Origin: Spirochaetes bacterium RBG_16_49_21
Lineage (GTDB): Bacteria; Spirochaetota; UBA4802; UBA5550
NCBI GenBank assembly: GCA_001829495.1
Contig: MIBJ01000023.1
Location: 16,666-53,250 of the forward strand
Direction of reading: 5' to 3'
Length of the DNA stretch: 36,585 bases
Shown here: positions 23,609 to 32,439 of the stretch, piece after piece
Numbering within the stretch: the stretch's first letter is position 1
How the letters are laid out: every line of letters begins with the position of its first letter
Notes under the pieces: model-generated
The model's database searches: none
What the model saw: the letters and a program-made list of their open reading frames with translations, nothing else
What the model was told of the DNA's origin: nothing
Position numbers and translations under genes: made by a program

Positions 23609-25321
23609 ATGTACTATTACGACATCATTTTTATCACCTCATTTTTCATTCTGCTGATCATTTCTTCTGTTCTACTGGGAAAATACATGGCCGGGTTGTA
23701 TGATGGGAAACGAACATTTCTCAGCCCGGTCATTCGTCCGCTGGAGCTCTTCATATACCGTTTGTGCGGGATATCGGAAACCGAGGAAATGACGTGGAAG
23801 AGGTATGCCCGGGCTTTTGTAATTTTTAACGCCACCGGCATCGCCTTTTTGTTTCTCCTCCAGACGGCGCAGGGGTTCCTTCCGCTCAATCCGCAGAGGC
23901 TGCCGGGTGTTCGATGGGATACCGCGCTCAACGCGGCCGTATCGTTTGTGACCAACACCAATTGGCAGTCATACGGCGGCGAAACCACGATGAGCTATCT
24001 GACGCAGATGCTCGGGCTCGCGGTGCAGAATTTTCTGTCAGCGGGGATCGGCATGGCGGTTGTCCTTCCGCTCATCAGGGGCTTCATTAGCAGGGAATCG
24101 GAGACCGTAGGCAACATCTGGGTTGATTTGACCCGCTCCGTGCTGTATATACTCCTCCCGCTCTCAATTGTCGTGTGCCTGGTGCTGATATCCCTCGGGG
24201 TCGTCCAAACCCTGAAGCCTTCTCTAATCGCCCATACCCTCGAAGGTGCGCAACAGGTTATATCCGTGGGCCCGGCTGCATCCCAGATCGCGATCAAGCA
24301 GCTCGGCTCGAACGGCGGCGGGTTTTTCAACGCCAACTCGGCCCATCCCTTCGAGAACCCCACGTTTTTGTCCGACCTTGTGGAGAATTTTTCAATCCTC
24401 CTTATTCCCTTTGCATTTGTTTTTATGTTCGGATACATGATAAAGAAATCACGGCAGGGCAGGGCGCTTTTTATGGTCATGCTGATACTGTTCATCATGG
24501 GGCTCGGCATCATGCTCTATGCGGAATATCAGCCCTCTCCGGCCCTGACTCACGCCGGCCTCGCCGCTCCGGTGAATATCAACATGGAGGGGAAAGAAAC
24601 CCGGTTCGGGGTTTTATGGTCCGCCCTGTGGAGCCAATCCACCACGGTTACCTCAAACGGATCGGTAAACAGCATGCACGACAGCTTCATGCCGCTCTCG
24701 GGATTGGTCCAGATGTTCAATATCGGAATCGGCGAAGTGATCTTCGGAGGAGTCGGCGTCGGGCTCATCGGCATGCTGTTTTACGTCATACTTTCCATGT
24801 TTGTGGCCGGTCTCATGATCGGAAGAACGCCCGAATATTTGGGCAAGAAATTGGGCCCCTATGAGATGGTGATGGCCATGATCTCAATGCTCCTGCCCAT
24901 GATAGCGCTGGTCATATTTTCCGCGATCGCAATCTCGACAGCGGCGGGGATTTCGAGCCTCAATAATCCGTCATCCCACGGCCTTTCGGAGATACTCTAT
25001 GCCTATTCCTCCGCTCACGGCAACAACGGCTCCGCCTTCGCAGGCCTGAATGCCAATATCGTTTTTTACAACTGCACCCTGGCGGCGGGGATGCTCATCG
25101 GCCGTTTTGCGACCATACTGCCGGCTCTTGCAGTGGCCGGATCGCTGGCAAAGAAAAAAATAGTGCCGGATAGCGGCGCTACGTTCCCGACGACCGGGGT
25201 CATGTTCATTATAGTGGTTATAAGCGTGATTATCATTATGGGCGCGCTTACGTTCTTCCCGGTCTATTCCCTTGGTCCGATACTGGAGCATCTGTTTCTC
25301 AATGAATTAAAGCTTTTTTAA
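23609..25321 (+). CDS. kdpA: Potassium-transporting ATPase subunit A (KdpA)
   Basis: The K+-channel-like subunit of the high-affinity KdpFABC pump. Selectivity-loop segments are visible: VTNTNWQSYGGETTMSYLTQ near residue 114, LGSNGGGFFNANSAHPFENP near 232, and SAHGNNGSAFAGLNAN near 470. Its 570 residues and roughly ten helices fit the family. ATG 23609 has GGGAGG just upstream, immediately after repeat R4, so the element's edge lies next to the translation signal. It is first in a kdpABCDE operon. No kdpF was recognised, although such a small peptide is easy to miss. Confidence 0.97.
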   Translation: MYYYDIIFITSFFILLIISSVLLGKYMAGLYDGKRTFLSPVIRPLELFIYRLCGISETEEMTWKRYARAFVIFNATGIAFLFLLQTAQGFLPLNPQRLPGVRWDTALNAAVSFVTNTNWQSYGGETTMSYLTQMLGLAVQNFLSAGIGMAVVLPLIRGFISRESETVGNIWVDLTRSVLYILLPLSIVVCLVLISLGVVQTLKPSLIAHTLEGAQQVISVGPAASQIAIKQLGSNGGGFFNANSAHPFENPTFLSDLVENFSILLIPFAFVFMFGYMIKKSRQGRALFMVMLILFIMGLGIMLYAEYQPSPALTHAGLAAPVNINMEGKETRFGVLWSALWSQSTTVTSNGSVNSMHDSFMPLSGLVQMFNIGIGEVIFGGVGVGLIGMLFYVILSMFVAGLMIGRTPEYLGKKLGPYEMVMAMISMLLPMIALVIFSAIAISTAAGISSLNNPSSHGLSEILYAYSSAHGNNGSAFAGLNANIVFYNCTLAAGMLIGRFATILPALAVAGSLAKKKIVPDSGATFPTTGVMFIIVVISVIIIMGALTFFPVYSLGPILEHLFLNELKLF

Positions 25322-25334
25322 GGGGGTAACGGAT

Positions 25335-27356
25335 ATGAATTTATGGCAATCTAAATTTATACTACAAGGGATACAAGAAGCTTTTGTTAAGCTGAATCCC
25401 TTTACCCTATGGAGAAACCTGGTGATGTTTATTGTCGAGATCGGTTCTATAATAACATCGATTGTCACCATCATATATATAATAAACAACCAGAGCTATT
25501 CACTGAGCCTTCAGATCACCCTCTGGCTGTGGGCCACGGTACTCTTTTCCAATTTCGCCGAGGCTCTGGCCGAGATTCAGGGAAAAGCCAGGGCTGCGTC
25601 CCTCAGAAGCACGAGGGAAAACATCAGCGCAACAATCCTTCTTGACGGCGGCAAATCGGAGACGGTTTCAGCAGCCTTGCTCAAGCGCGGTGACGTCACT
25701 GTGATAAACGAGGGGGAGATAATTCCCGGGGACGGTGATATCATCGAGGGCACGGCGCTGGTGGATGAGTCGGCAATAACCGGGGAATCCGCTCCGGTGA
25801 TCCGGGAATCCGGCGGAGACCGGTGCGGGGTCACCGGAGGAACGAAGCTGATTTCCGGAAAGATCACGGTGAAGATCACCGTAAACGAGGGTGAGTCGTT
25901 TCTGGATCATATGATCGGTATGGTTGAGAGCGCGAAAAGACAGAAGACGCCCAACGAAATCGCCCTTAATATTCTTTTGGTGAGCCTTACGATTCTCTTC
26001 ATCGTGGTGGTCTTCACTCTCCCCGCTTTCATGCGTTATATGGGCATGGCAACCGGCATATCCATACTGATGGCGCTGCTCGTATGCCTCATGCCGACGA
26101 CCATCGGCGCACTCCTGCCCGCGATAGGGATCGCCGGGATGGACCGGCTGCTGCAGCACAATGTCGTTGCCATGAGCGGCAGGGCGATCGAGGCATCCGG
26201 CGATGTAACCACGGTGCTTCTCGATAAAACCGGCACCATTACGCTCGGCAACCGCATGGCCACGGAGTTCATCACGGCCGAGGGCACGGATAGGAACGGC
26301 CTTATGCAGGCGGCCCTGTATGCGTCCATTGCCGATGAAACCCCTGAGGGCCGGAGTATCGTCGCGCTGGCCAAGAAGGAGCTGAAGATCCACGGAAGGG
26401 ATATACGCCAGCCGGAAGAATCCCGTTTCATCCCCTTTACGCCGGAGTCCGGCATGAGCGGCATCGATTTGAAGACGAAAAAAATAAGGAAGGGGGCTTA
26501 TAAATCAATCGAGGCGTATATAAAAAAATCAGGCGGATTCATACCCGATGAAATCAGGCGCACAGCGGACCGGATCGGTCTGGAAGGCGATACGCCCCTG
26601 GTTGTCGCGGAAAACCGCCGGGCGATCGGGCTTATACGACTCCGCGATGTCGTAAAGCTGGGCATCGCCTTACGCCTGGCGCAGCTCCGCAGAATGGGCA
26701 TACAATCGGTCATGATAACCGGCGATAACCCCCTGACCGCGGCCTCGATAGCGGCTGAAGCGGGCGTGGACGACTTTATGGCGCAGGCCAAGCCGGAGAC
26801 GAAACTGGAGATAATACGAAAGTACCAGCACCAGGGCCAGCTCGTGGCCATGATCGGCGACGGTACGAACGACGCCCCCGCACTTGCCCAGGCGGACGTG
26901 GCAGTGGCCATGAACGCGGGGACGCAGGCAGCGCGTGAGGCCGCTAACATGATCGACCTCGATTCATCGCCGACGAAGCTTTTGGACATCGTGGAGATAG
27001 GCAAGGAGATACTCATCACCCGGGGCGCGCTCACCACCTTCAGCATCGCGAACGACGTGGCCAAATACTTTGCCATAATCCCGGCCATGTTCGCGGTAAA
27101 ATATCCCCATCTCGGCATCCTGAACATCATGCATCTCGCCAGTCCTTCCAGCGCCATACTCTCCGCAGTGATATTCAATGCGCTTGTCATTCCCGCGCTC
27201 ATTCCACTGGCGCTCCGCGGCGTCAAGTACCGCGTCACTACCGTGTCGTCCCTGTTGCAGAAGAATTTCTTCATTTACGGAATCGGCGGGCTTATTTTAC
27301 CTTTTATCGGCATCAAGCTGATCGATTTATTGATTGCCTTATTCGCAATGATATAG
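25335..27356 (+). CDS. kdpB: Potassium-transporting P-type ATPase subunit B (KdpB)
   Basis: Catalytic P-type ATPase subunit. The phosphorylated Asp is in LLDKTGTITLGNR (Asp about 297). The actuator loop DESAITGESAPV is near residue 145, and hinge MIGDGTNDAPALAQADVAVA is near 507. The KdpB-specific N-terminus (ILQGIQEAFVKLNPFTLWRN) and C-terminal helices are complete. At 673 residues it has normal length. ATG 25335 has AAGGGGGT about 8 nt upstream, starting at the kdpA stop. It works with KdpA and KdpC in the inner membrane. Confidence 0.97.
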   Translation: MNLWQSKFILQGIQEAFVKLNPFTLWRNLVMFIVEIGSIITSIVTIIYIINNQSYSLSLQITLWLWATVLFSNFAEALAEIQGKARAASLRSTRENISATILLDGGKSETVSAALLKRGDVTVINEGEIIPGDGDIIEGTALVDESAITGESAPVIRESGGDRCGVTGGTKLISGKITVKITVNEGESFLDHMIGMVESAKRQKTPNEIALNILLVSLTILFIVVVFTLPAFMRYMGMATGISILMALLVCLMPTTIGALLPAIGIAGMDRLLQHNVVAMSGRAIEASGDVTTVLLDKTGTITLGNRMATEFITAEGTDRNGLMQAALYASIADETPEGRSIVALAKKELKIHGRDIRQPEESRFIPFTPESGMSGIDLKTKKIRKGAYKSIEAYIKKSGGFIPDEIRRTADRIGLEGDTPLVVAENRRAIGLIRLRDVVKLGIALRLAQLRRMGIQSVMITGDNPLTAASIAAEAGVDDFMAQAKPETKLEIIRKYQHQGQLVAMIGDGTNDAPALAQADVAVAMNAGTQAAREAANMIDLDSSPTKLLDIVEIGKEILITRGALTTFSIANDVAKYFAIIPAMFAVKYPHLGILNIMHLASPSSAILSAVIFNALVIPALIPLALRGVKYRVTTVSSLLQKNFFIYGIGGLILPFIGIKLIDLLIALFAMI

Positions 27357-27367
27357 GAGTATTAATC

Positions 27368-27940
27368 ATGAAACAATTTAAAATATCGATCTTAATTTTT
27401 CTGGTTTTGTCCTTTGTTTTTGGGATTCTTTATCCCCTGTCGATGACCGGGATCGGCCAGATACTGTTCCCGAAAAAGGCGAACGGCAGCGTTGTATTTT
27501 TAAACGGCCGCATCATCGGCTCGGAGTTGGTCGGCCAGAGCTTCAAAAGCCCATGGTATTTCCACGGGAGACCGTCGGTTGTAAACTATGACGCTTCCAA
27601 TTCCGGGGCATCGAATTTCGGCCCGACTAATAAGAAATTCATCGATCAGGTCAGGGAGGCGGCAGAACGGGTGAAAAGAGAAAACGGTTTGCCGGCGGAT
27701 GCGAAGCTCCCTCCGGATATGGTGCTCGCTTCCGCCAGCGGACTTGATCCTGATATCAGCCTTGAATCAGCGCTCGTTCAGGTAAACCGCATCGCCCGCG
27801 TAAGGGGAATCGACCGGCCGCTCGTCATTGAAATTCTGAATAAAACGAGAGAAAAGCAATATTTTAATCTTTTCGGGAATTCATTCGTCAACGTGTTGAA
27901 GCTCAATCTGGCTCTGGATGATCTGCAAAAAAGAAAATGA
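27368..27940 (+). CDS. kdpC: Potassium-transporting ATPase subunit C (KdpC)
   Basis: Small accessory subunit with one N-terminal helix (ISILIFLVLSFVFGILYPLS) and a periplasmic domain. KdpC motifs: GSELVGQSFKSPWYFHGRPS near residue 51, DASNSGASNFGPTNKKF, and ASGLDPDISLESALVQVNRI near 123. AGGAG at the kdpB stop serves ATG 27368. The stop overlaps the kdpD start (ATGA), so expression is coupled. Confidence 0.96.
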   Translation: MKQFKISILIFLVLSFVFGILYPLSMTGIGQILFPKKANGSVVFLNGRIIGSELVGQSFKSPWYFHGRPSVVNYDASNSGASNFGPTNKKFIDQVREAAERVKRENGLPADAKLPPDMVLASASGLDPDISLESALVQVNRIARVRGIDRPLVIEILNKTREKQYFNLFGNSFVNVLKLNLALDDLQKRK

Positions 27941-30624
27941 CGGACGATTATAAAAGGCCTGATCCCGATTCCCTCCTGCGTTCCATAAAGGAAAAAGAGG
28001 AGAGGGTAAGGCGGGGCAAGCTTAAAATATTCTTCGGCATGGCTGCCGGGGTGGGGAAAACCTATGCCATGCTCGCGTCGGCGCAGCGGCTCAAGCGCGA
28101 GGGTACCGACGTGGTCATCGGTTATATAGAGACCCACGGCAGGATTGAAACCGATGAGCTGGTAAAGGGCCTCGAGGTCATACCGCGCAGTCGGATCGAT
28201 TACCGCGGCGTAAAAATCGAGGAGCTCGACCTGGACTCTCTTCTCCGCCGCAGGCCGGACGTGGCCCTGGTCGACGAGCTGGCCCACACCAACGCCGAGG
28301 GATCCCGCCACCTGAAGCGCTGCCAGGACGTGCTCGAGCTCCTTAACAGCGGCATAAACGTTCACACCACGCTCAACGTGCAGCACCTTGAGAGCCAGGC
28401 CGATCTTGTGGAAAACATCACCGGCGTTAAGATACGGGAAACCATCTCCGATTCGATCCTTGACACGGCGGACGAGATCGAGCTGGTCGATATACCGCCC
28501 GAGGAGCTTCTGAAGCGTCTGGCGGAGGGAAAGGTATACGTGCCGGAAAAGGCAGGCCAGGCTGCGGAGCGGTTTTTCCGAAGGGGGAATATCACCGCGC
28601 TCCGTGAGATGGCCCTGCATTACGTGGCGCGGCTCGTCGATTACGACCTCCGCGATTACATGCGGGAGAAGAAGATACCGGGGCCGTGGAAAACCGGCGA
28701 GCGGCTTCTGGTCGCCGTAAGCCCCAGCCCCTATTCGGAGTATCTCATCCGGTGGACGCGGAGAATGGCGTTTAATCTGAAATCACCCTGGACCGCCCTC
28801 TACATTGAGAAGCGGGGCTCCCTGTCCGAAGAAGACCATAACCGGCTGAACAAAAACCTGAACCTCGCCCGCGAGCTGGGTGCGGAGGTCATTTCAACTT
28901 CGGACGAGGATATCGTGAGCGGCCTCATCCGCACGGCCCGGCAGCAGAACATCACCCAGATCGTGGTCGGCAAGCCGCTCAGGAGATACCTGTCCGATTA
29001 TTTCACCGGGGGAAACCTGGTGGAGAGGCTGCTCAAGTCATGCGGCGATATCGAGATCCATGTAGTGACGCAGCCTGATGCAGGAGAAAAAAAGCCCGGT
29101 ATTTTCGCAAAATTTTCGTATACTTCAAGGCTTAAGGACTATGCCGCTTCAGCCGCGTGCATATTCGGCGTTACCCTGCTTAGTCTTTTTCTCGTCGGGG
29201 TGACGGGCTACTGGACGATCGCGCTCATTTACCTCTTGAGCGTATCAATTCTTGCGCTCATCATCGGGCCCGGACCCGTTTTGCTTGCCGCGACGATAAG
29301 CGCATTGCTCTGGAATTTTCTGTTCATACCGCCTCTGTATACCTTCCGGATAAACAAGCTGGAAGACGCCCTCATGTTCGGCACCTATTTCGTCATAGCG
29401 ATAATTCTCGGCAGCCTGACATCAAGGCTCCGCTCGAAAGAAAAGGCGCTGCGCGTCCGTGAACAGAGAATCACGGAGCTCTACGAATTTTCAAAGTCCC
29501 TGGGCAACGCAGTCGGCATCGACGAGGTCGTGAGCACGGCTGTGCGTTATATGGAACGGTATCTGGGATCAGGCATTGCCGTTATCCTGTCCGATGATTC
29601 CGGCAGCCTGGCGGCAAACCCTCATGCCGGAAGCTCCCTCGGTCTGTCTTTAAAGGAGCGCGGGGTCGCGGAATGGTCTTTCAGGAACAAAAGGCCTGCC
29701 GGTCTCTTCACCGACACCATACCGCATTCCGACGCCCGCTATGTGCCCCTGATAGCGCCCGGAAGCGTGGTCGGCGTGCTCTGCATCAGGCCGTCATCAG
29801 GTGCAAGCTTCACCCTGGAGCAGGAGGGCTTCCTCCAGAATATCGTGTATCAATTGTCGACGAGGATCGAGCGCGAGAATTTATCGATGATGAGACAGAA
29901 AGCCCTGCTCGTCGAGGAATCGGAGCGGTTGTACAATATCCTCCTCAATTCCATATCGCACGAGATCCGTACGCCCCTGACGGCGATAACCGCCGCCTCT
30001 TCCAGTATGCTCGACGACGCGATTGAGGCGCGGCCTGAAATCCGCAGGGCGCTTTCGGAAGAGATCAGAAAGGCGAGCCGGCGGCTCAACCGTCTTGTCG
30101 ACAACCTCCTTGATATAAACCGCCTCGAATCGGGAATGCTGAAATTAAACCGGCAGGCCTATGACCTTGGCGATCTGGTCAGCGTCGCCGTACGGCGGCT
30201 CGGCAGCGAGCTTGTTTCACATAACGTAATAGTTTCTATTGACGACGGACTGCCGATGATCAGCGTCGATTTTGCCTTGATGGAGCAGGTGTTCGTCAAT
30301 CTTTTGTATAATGCGGTGATGTATACGCCGGCCGGTTCGGCGATCTCCGTCGGCGCGGCGGCAGACAGGAATATGATGACCGTCACGGTGAGCGATAACG
30401 GCCCCGGCATCAATAACGGCGATATCCCCTTTATTTTCGATAAATTTCGCCGCGGCTCAAACAGCGCCGCGGGCGGCACGGGTCTCGGTCTTTCAATCTG
30501 CAAGGGAATCATGGAGGCGCACGGAGGCTCCATAAGCGCGAAGAATAATGCTTCGGGGGGAGCCGTCTTCACTATCCAGCTTCCGTTTAATATTCCGGAT
30601 ACATCGAATGAGGACGTCAGATGA
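27937..30624 (+). CDS. kdpD: Osmosensitive K+ channel sensor histidine kinase KdpD
   Basis: Full-length sensor (895 residues; the E. coli protein is 894). N-terminal KdpD domain with Walker A GMAAGVGKTYAML near residue 33 and DELAHTNAEGSRHLKRCQDV. A USP-like domain lies around 250-375. Four closely spaced helices sit near 400-500, followed by a GAF-like region and a kinase core with phospho-acceptor His about 675 (SISHEIRTPLTAI), N-box NLLYNAVMYTP, DNGPGIN and GGTGLGLSICKGIMEAHGG. ATGA overlaps at both ends couple it to kdpC and kdpE. It controls kdpABC through KdpE. Confidence 0.96.
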   Translation: MTDDYKRPDPDSLLRSIKEKEERVRRGKLKIFFGMAAGVGKTYAMLASAQRLKREGTDVVIGYIETHGRIETDELVKGLEVIPRSRIDYRGVKIEELDLDSLLRRRPDVALVDELAHTNAEGSRHLKRCQDVLELLNSGINVHTTLNVQHLESQADLVENITGVKIRETISDSILDTADEIELVDIPPEELLKRLAEGKVYVPEKAGQAAERFFRRGNITALREMALHYVARLVDYDLRDYMREKKIPGPWKTGERLLVAVSPSPYSEYLIRWTRRMAFNLKSPWTALYIEKRGSLSEEDHNRLNKNLNLARELGAEVISTSDEDIVSGLIRTARQQNITQIVVGKPLRRYLSDYFTGGNLVERLLKSCGDIEIHVVTQPDAGEKKPGIFAKFSYTSRLKDYAASAACIFGVTLLSLFLVGVTGYWTIALIYLLSVSILALIIGPGPVLLAATISALLWNFLFIPPLYTFRINKLEDALMFGTYFVIAIILGSLTSRLRSKEKALRVREQRITELYEFSKSLGNAVGIDEVVSTAVRYMERYLGSGIAVILSDDSGSLAANPHAGSSLGLSLKERGVAEWSFRNKRPAGLFTDTIPHSDARYVPLIAPGSVVGVLCIRPSSGASFTLEQEGFLQNIVYQLSTRIERENLSMMRQKALLVEESERLYNILLNSISHEIRTPLTAITAASSSMLDDAIEARPEIRRALSEEIRKASRRLNRLVDNLLDINRLESGMLKLNRQAYDLGDLVSVAVRRLGSELVSHNVIVSIDDGLPMISVDFALMEQVFVNLLYNAVMYTPAGSAISVGAAADRNMMTVTVSDNGPGINNGDIPFIFDKFRRGSNSAAGGTGLGLSICKGIMEAHGGSISAKNNASGGAVFTIQLPFNIPDTSNEDVR

Positions 30625-31307
30625 GCCAAGGCCCGATAGTTCTCGTCATAGACGATGAAGCCCAGATACGCAGGCTCCTCCGGTTGAGCCTCGATGCCCA
30701 CGGCTATCAGGTCAAAGAAGCGACGACCGGCCAGGAGGGATTGCAGCAGGCGGCTATGGCGAGGCCTGATCTGATCATCCTGGACCTGGGCCTTCCGGAT
30801 ATGGACGGCCTTGATGCGCTTAAAAAGCTGCGCGAATGGTGCCCGGCTCCGGTCATCGTGCTCTCGGTTAAAAACTCCGAGCAGGATAAAGTCGACCTTC
30901 TTGACGCCGGCGCCAACGATTACGTCACCAAGCCGTTCGGCATGGAAGAGCTGCTGGCGCGCATGAGGGCCGCTCTCCGTCATAGTCTTCCCGATAACTC
31001 TGAAGGGGTTTTCACCTCGGCCGACCTTGTCATTGACTTTTCCAAGAGGATCGTGGCGAAAAAAGGCGCGGAGCTCAAGCTGACCCCTACCGAATATTCC
31101 CTGCTCTGCCTGCTCGCGCGGCATGCGGGAAAGGTCTTAACGCACAATCAGATTATGCGCGAATTATGGGGAGCGCAGTCCCAGCCGGACACGAGCTATT
31201 TGCGGGTGTACATTCTGCAGATACGGAGAAAAATAGAGGATGATCCGGCCAACCCCCGGATTCTCATTACCGAGCCGGGCGTGGGCTACCGGCTTTTGGC
31301 TGAGTAA
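30621..31307 (+). CDS. kdpE: KDP operon response regulator KdpE
   Basis: OmpR/PhoB-type regulator. The receiver domain (residues 1-120) has phospho-Asp55 in DLGLPDMDG, acidic pair DDE near 11, a conserved Ser in VIVLSVKN and Lys in YVTKPFGMEEL. The C-terminal winged helix spans about 130-228 (LTPTEYSLLCLLARHAGKVL; YLRVYILQIRRKIEDDP). The start overlaps the kdpD stop by ATGA. Its likely target is the TTAAC repeat array upstream of kdpA, though that link is inference. Confidence 0.96.
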   Translation: MSQGPIVLVIDDEAQIRRLLRLSLDAHGYQVKEATTGQEGLQQAAMARPDLIILDLGLPDMDGLDALKKLREWCPAPVIVLSVKNSEQDKVDLLDAGANDYVTKPFGMEELLARMRAALRHSLPDNSEGVFTSADLVIDFSKRIVAKKGAELKLTPTEYSLLCLLARHAGKVLTHNQIMRELWGAQSQPDTSYLRVYILQIRRKIEDDPANPRILITEPGVGYRLLAE

Positions 31308-31426
31308 TAATTACTTCGACTATCTTGATGAACTCGACCTGTTGTCCTGCGGCTTATGCCATGATCAGTGGGATTATCTAAAAAGACGTAACTACTCAGC
31401 TATTAATCTTTGAAAAGAGTAACGGT

Positions 31427-31533
31427 AACCGCCGATTCACGCCGATGGTTCGACAGGCTCACCAACCGATTTGCTTGATGGTAAAAAGCCATCCGGTTGC
31501 CGAGCGGAGTCGAGGCAGCGTCCATCGGCGGTT
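31427..31533. repeat. Nested inverted-repeat element (REP/MITE-like, second family)
   Basis: Outer arms AACCGCCGAT (31427-31436) / ATCGGCGGTT (31524-31533). Middle imperfect arms TTCGACAGGCTCACCAACCG (31449-31468) and CGGTTGCCGAGCGGAGTCGA (31494-31513). Inner arms GATGG (31477-31481) / CCATC (31489-31493). The middle arms resemble TTCGACAGGCTCA-type intergenic repeats common in environmental genomes. Confidence 0.7.
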
Positions 31534-31625
31534 CCATTTATTATACTTGAGTAGTTACAAAAAGACTAATAATGCGCCACAGAGACGCGGAGACACAGAG
31601 AGTCGCAAATACACCGGTCTTGTGC

Positions 31626-31654
31626 TTGACGGAAAGGAATATTATATGTATATT
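31626..31654 (+). promoter_or_regulatory. Promoter of the toxin-antitoxin operon
   Basis: TTGACG (31626-31631) and TATATT (31649-31654) are separated by 17 bp, a good sigma70 match. The -10 touches the left edge of the palindrome at 31653-31681. Confidence 0.6.
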
Positions 31655-31681
31655 TGAAATACTGAAATTCAGTATTTCAAA
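31653..31681. promoter_or_regulatory. 29-bp palindromic operator of the toxin-antitoxin operon
   Basis: Perfect 14-bp arms TTTGAAATACTGAA (31653-31666) and TTCAGTATTTCAAA (31668-31681) flank one A. It lies between the -10 box and the antitoxin start, where a bound AbrB-type antitoxin or toxin-antitoxin complex would block transcription. Confidence 0.65.
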
Positions 31682-31693
31682 AAGAGAGAAGAT

Positions 31694-31927
31694 ATGGCCG
31701 AAACAATCCGGATCAACGAGCGCGGAAGCCTGACGCTTCCCAAGGCTTTGAGAAAAAAACTCGGACTGACCAAGGGGGGCGTTGTTCTGGCGGAATCCAC
31801 TTCCGAGGGCATTGTGCTGAAGCCCGCAGTCGCGTTTCCCATTGAAATATATTCGGATGAACGAATATCCGAATTCGCGGCTGAAGAAGATAAGCTGTCG
31901 CGGCATTTAAAGAAAAAAAAGAAATAA
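31694..31927 (+). CDS. AbrB/MazE-type antitoxin (SpoVT-AbrB fold)
   Basis: A 77-residue protein whose first 50 residues (IRINERGSLTLPKALRKKLG, then VVLAESTSEGIVLKPA) are a swapped-hairpin AbrB DNA-binding domain. The acidic/basic C-terminal tail (SDERISEFAAEEDKLSRHLK, ending in lysines) would wrap the toxin. AGAGAG lies upstream of ATG 31694. The PIN toxin gene begins 1 bp after its stop. It likely represses its own promoter by binding the palindrome just upstream, as usual for type II antitoxins. Confidence 0.85.
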   Translation: MAETIRINERGSLTLPKALRKKLGLTKGGVVLAESTSEGIVLKPAVAFPIEIYSDERISEFAAEEDKLSRHLKKKKK

Positions 31928-31928
31928 G

Positions 31929-32321
31929 ATGCGCGTATTCCTTGACGCAAATATTCTGTTTTCGGCTGCCGCGAAAAACAGCGCCACGAGATTCTTACTC
32001 GACTTGTTGCTTACTAAGGCTGAAGCCTTTACAAATCAACACGCATGGGGGGAAGCTTCACGGAATATTGAATTGAAAAGGCCGGAACATGCTGAAAGCT
32101 TAATCAAGCTTAAAAAAATGCTGATATTTACAGACGCCTTTTCCGGTGAATTCCACCTCGATATTCCGGACGAAGACGTCCCGATACTTGCGGGAGCCAT
32201 CGGCTCCAAATGCACTCATTTATGGACGGGAGATAAAAAGCATTTCGGGAAATATTTCGGAAAGACAATCCGCGGTGTTAAAATTGTTTCCGGTGTGATG
32301 CTTGCTGATGAACTTATGTAG
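31929..32321 (+). CDS. PIN-domain toxin (VapC-like ribonuclease)
   Basis: A 130-residue PIN domain with the four acidic metal-binding positions intact: Asp6 (VFLDANIL), Glu42 (WGEASRNIE), Asp83 (DEDVPIL) and Asp102 (TGDKKHFGKYFGK). This layout (COG1569-like) predicts a Mg/Mn-dependent endoribonuclease, often acting on tRNA or rRNA. It begins at ATG 31929, overlapping no base but only one away from the antitoxin TAA, so it is probably translated by reinitiation. No inactivating change is visible, so the module may be active. Confidence 0.85.
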   Translation: MRVFLDANILFSAAAKNSATRFLLDLLLTKAEAFTNQHAWGEASRNIELKRPEHAESLIKLKKMLIFTDAFSGEFHLDIPDEDVPILAGAIGSKCTHLWTGDKKHFGKYFGKTIRGVKIVSGVMLADELM

Positions 32322-32439
32322 ATGGCCGGAAGGCGTGTAATTGCGTGTACTCCTGCTTGACCATCGATTGTCTCCTTAAATTTCGGTGGACGCTGAAATT
32401 CCCGGATTTTTCGACGGTGTTTCTGAGGTGCATGGGAGT

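Larger units (their letters stand above)
31308..31693. other. Intergenic region with composite repeat, before the toxin-antitoxin genes
   Basis: These 386 bp hold a three-level inverted repeat (31427-31533), a short GCCACAGAGACGCGG-type fragment near 31574-31600 and the toxin-antitoxin promoter/operator. No convincing ORF was found. A 35-codon open stretch from about 31309 lacks a start and any recognisable motif. Confidence 0.6.

Noticed and set aside
24175..24864. 229-codon plus-strand frame inside kdpA
   Set aside because: Out-of-frame shadow of kdpA, whose own frame has the full KdpA motifs.
31309..31412. 35-codon open stretch after kdpE
   Set aside because: No start codon, ribosome site or recognisable motif; too short to support.
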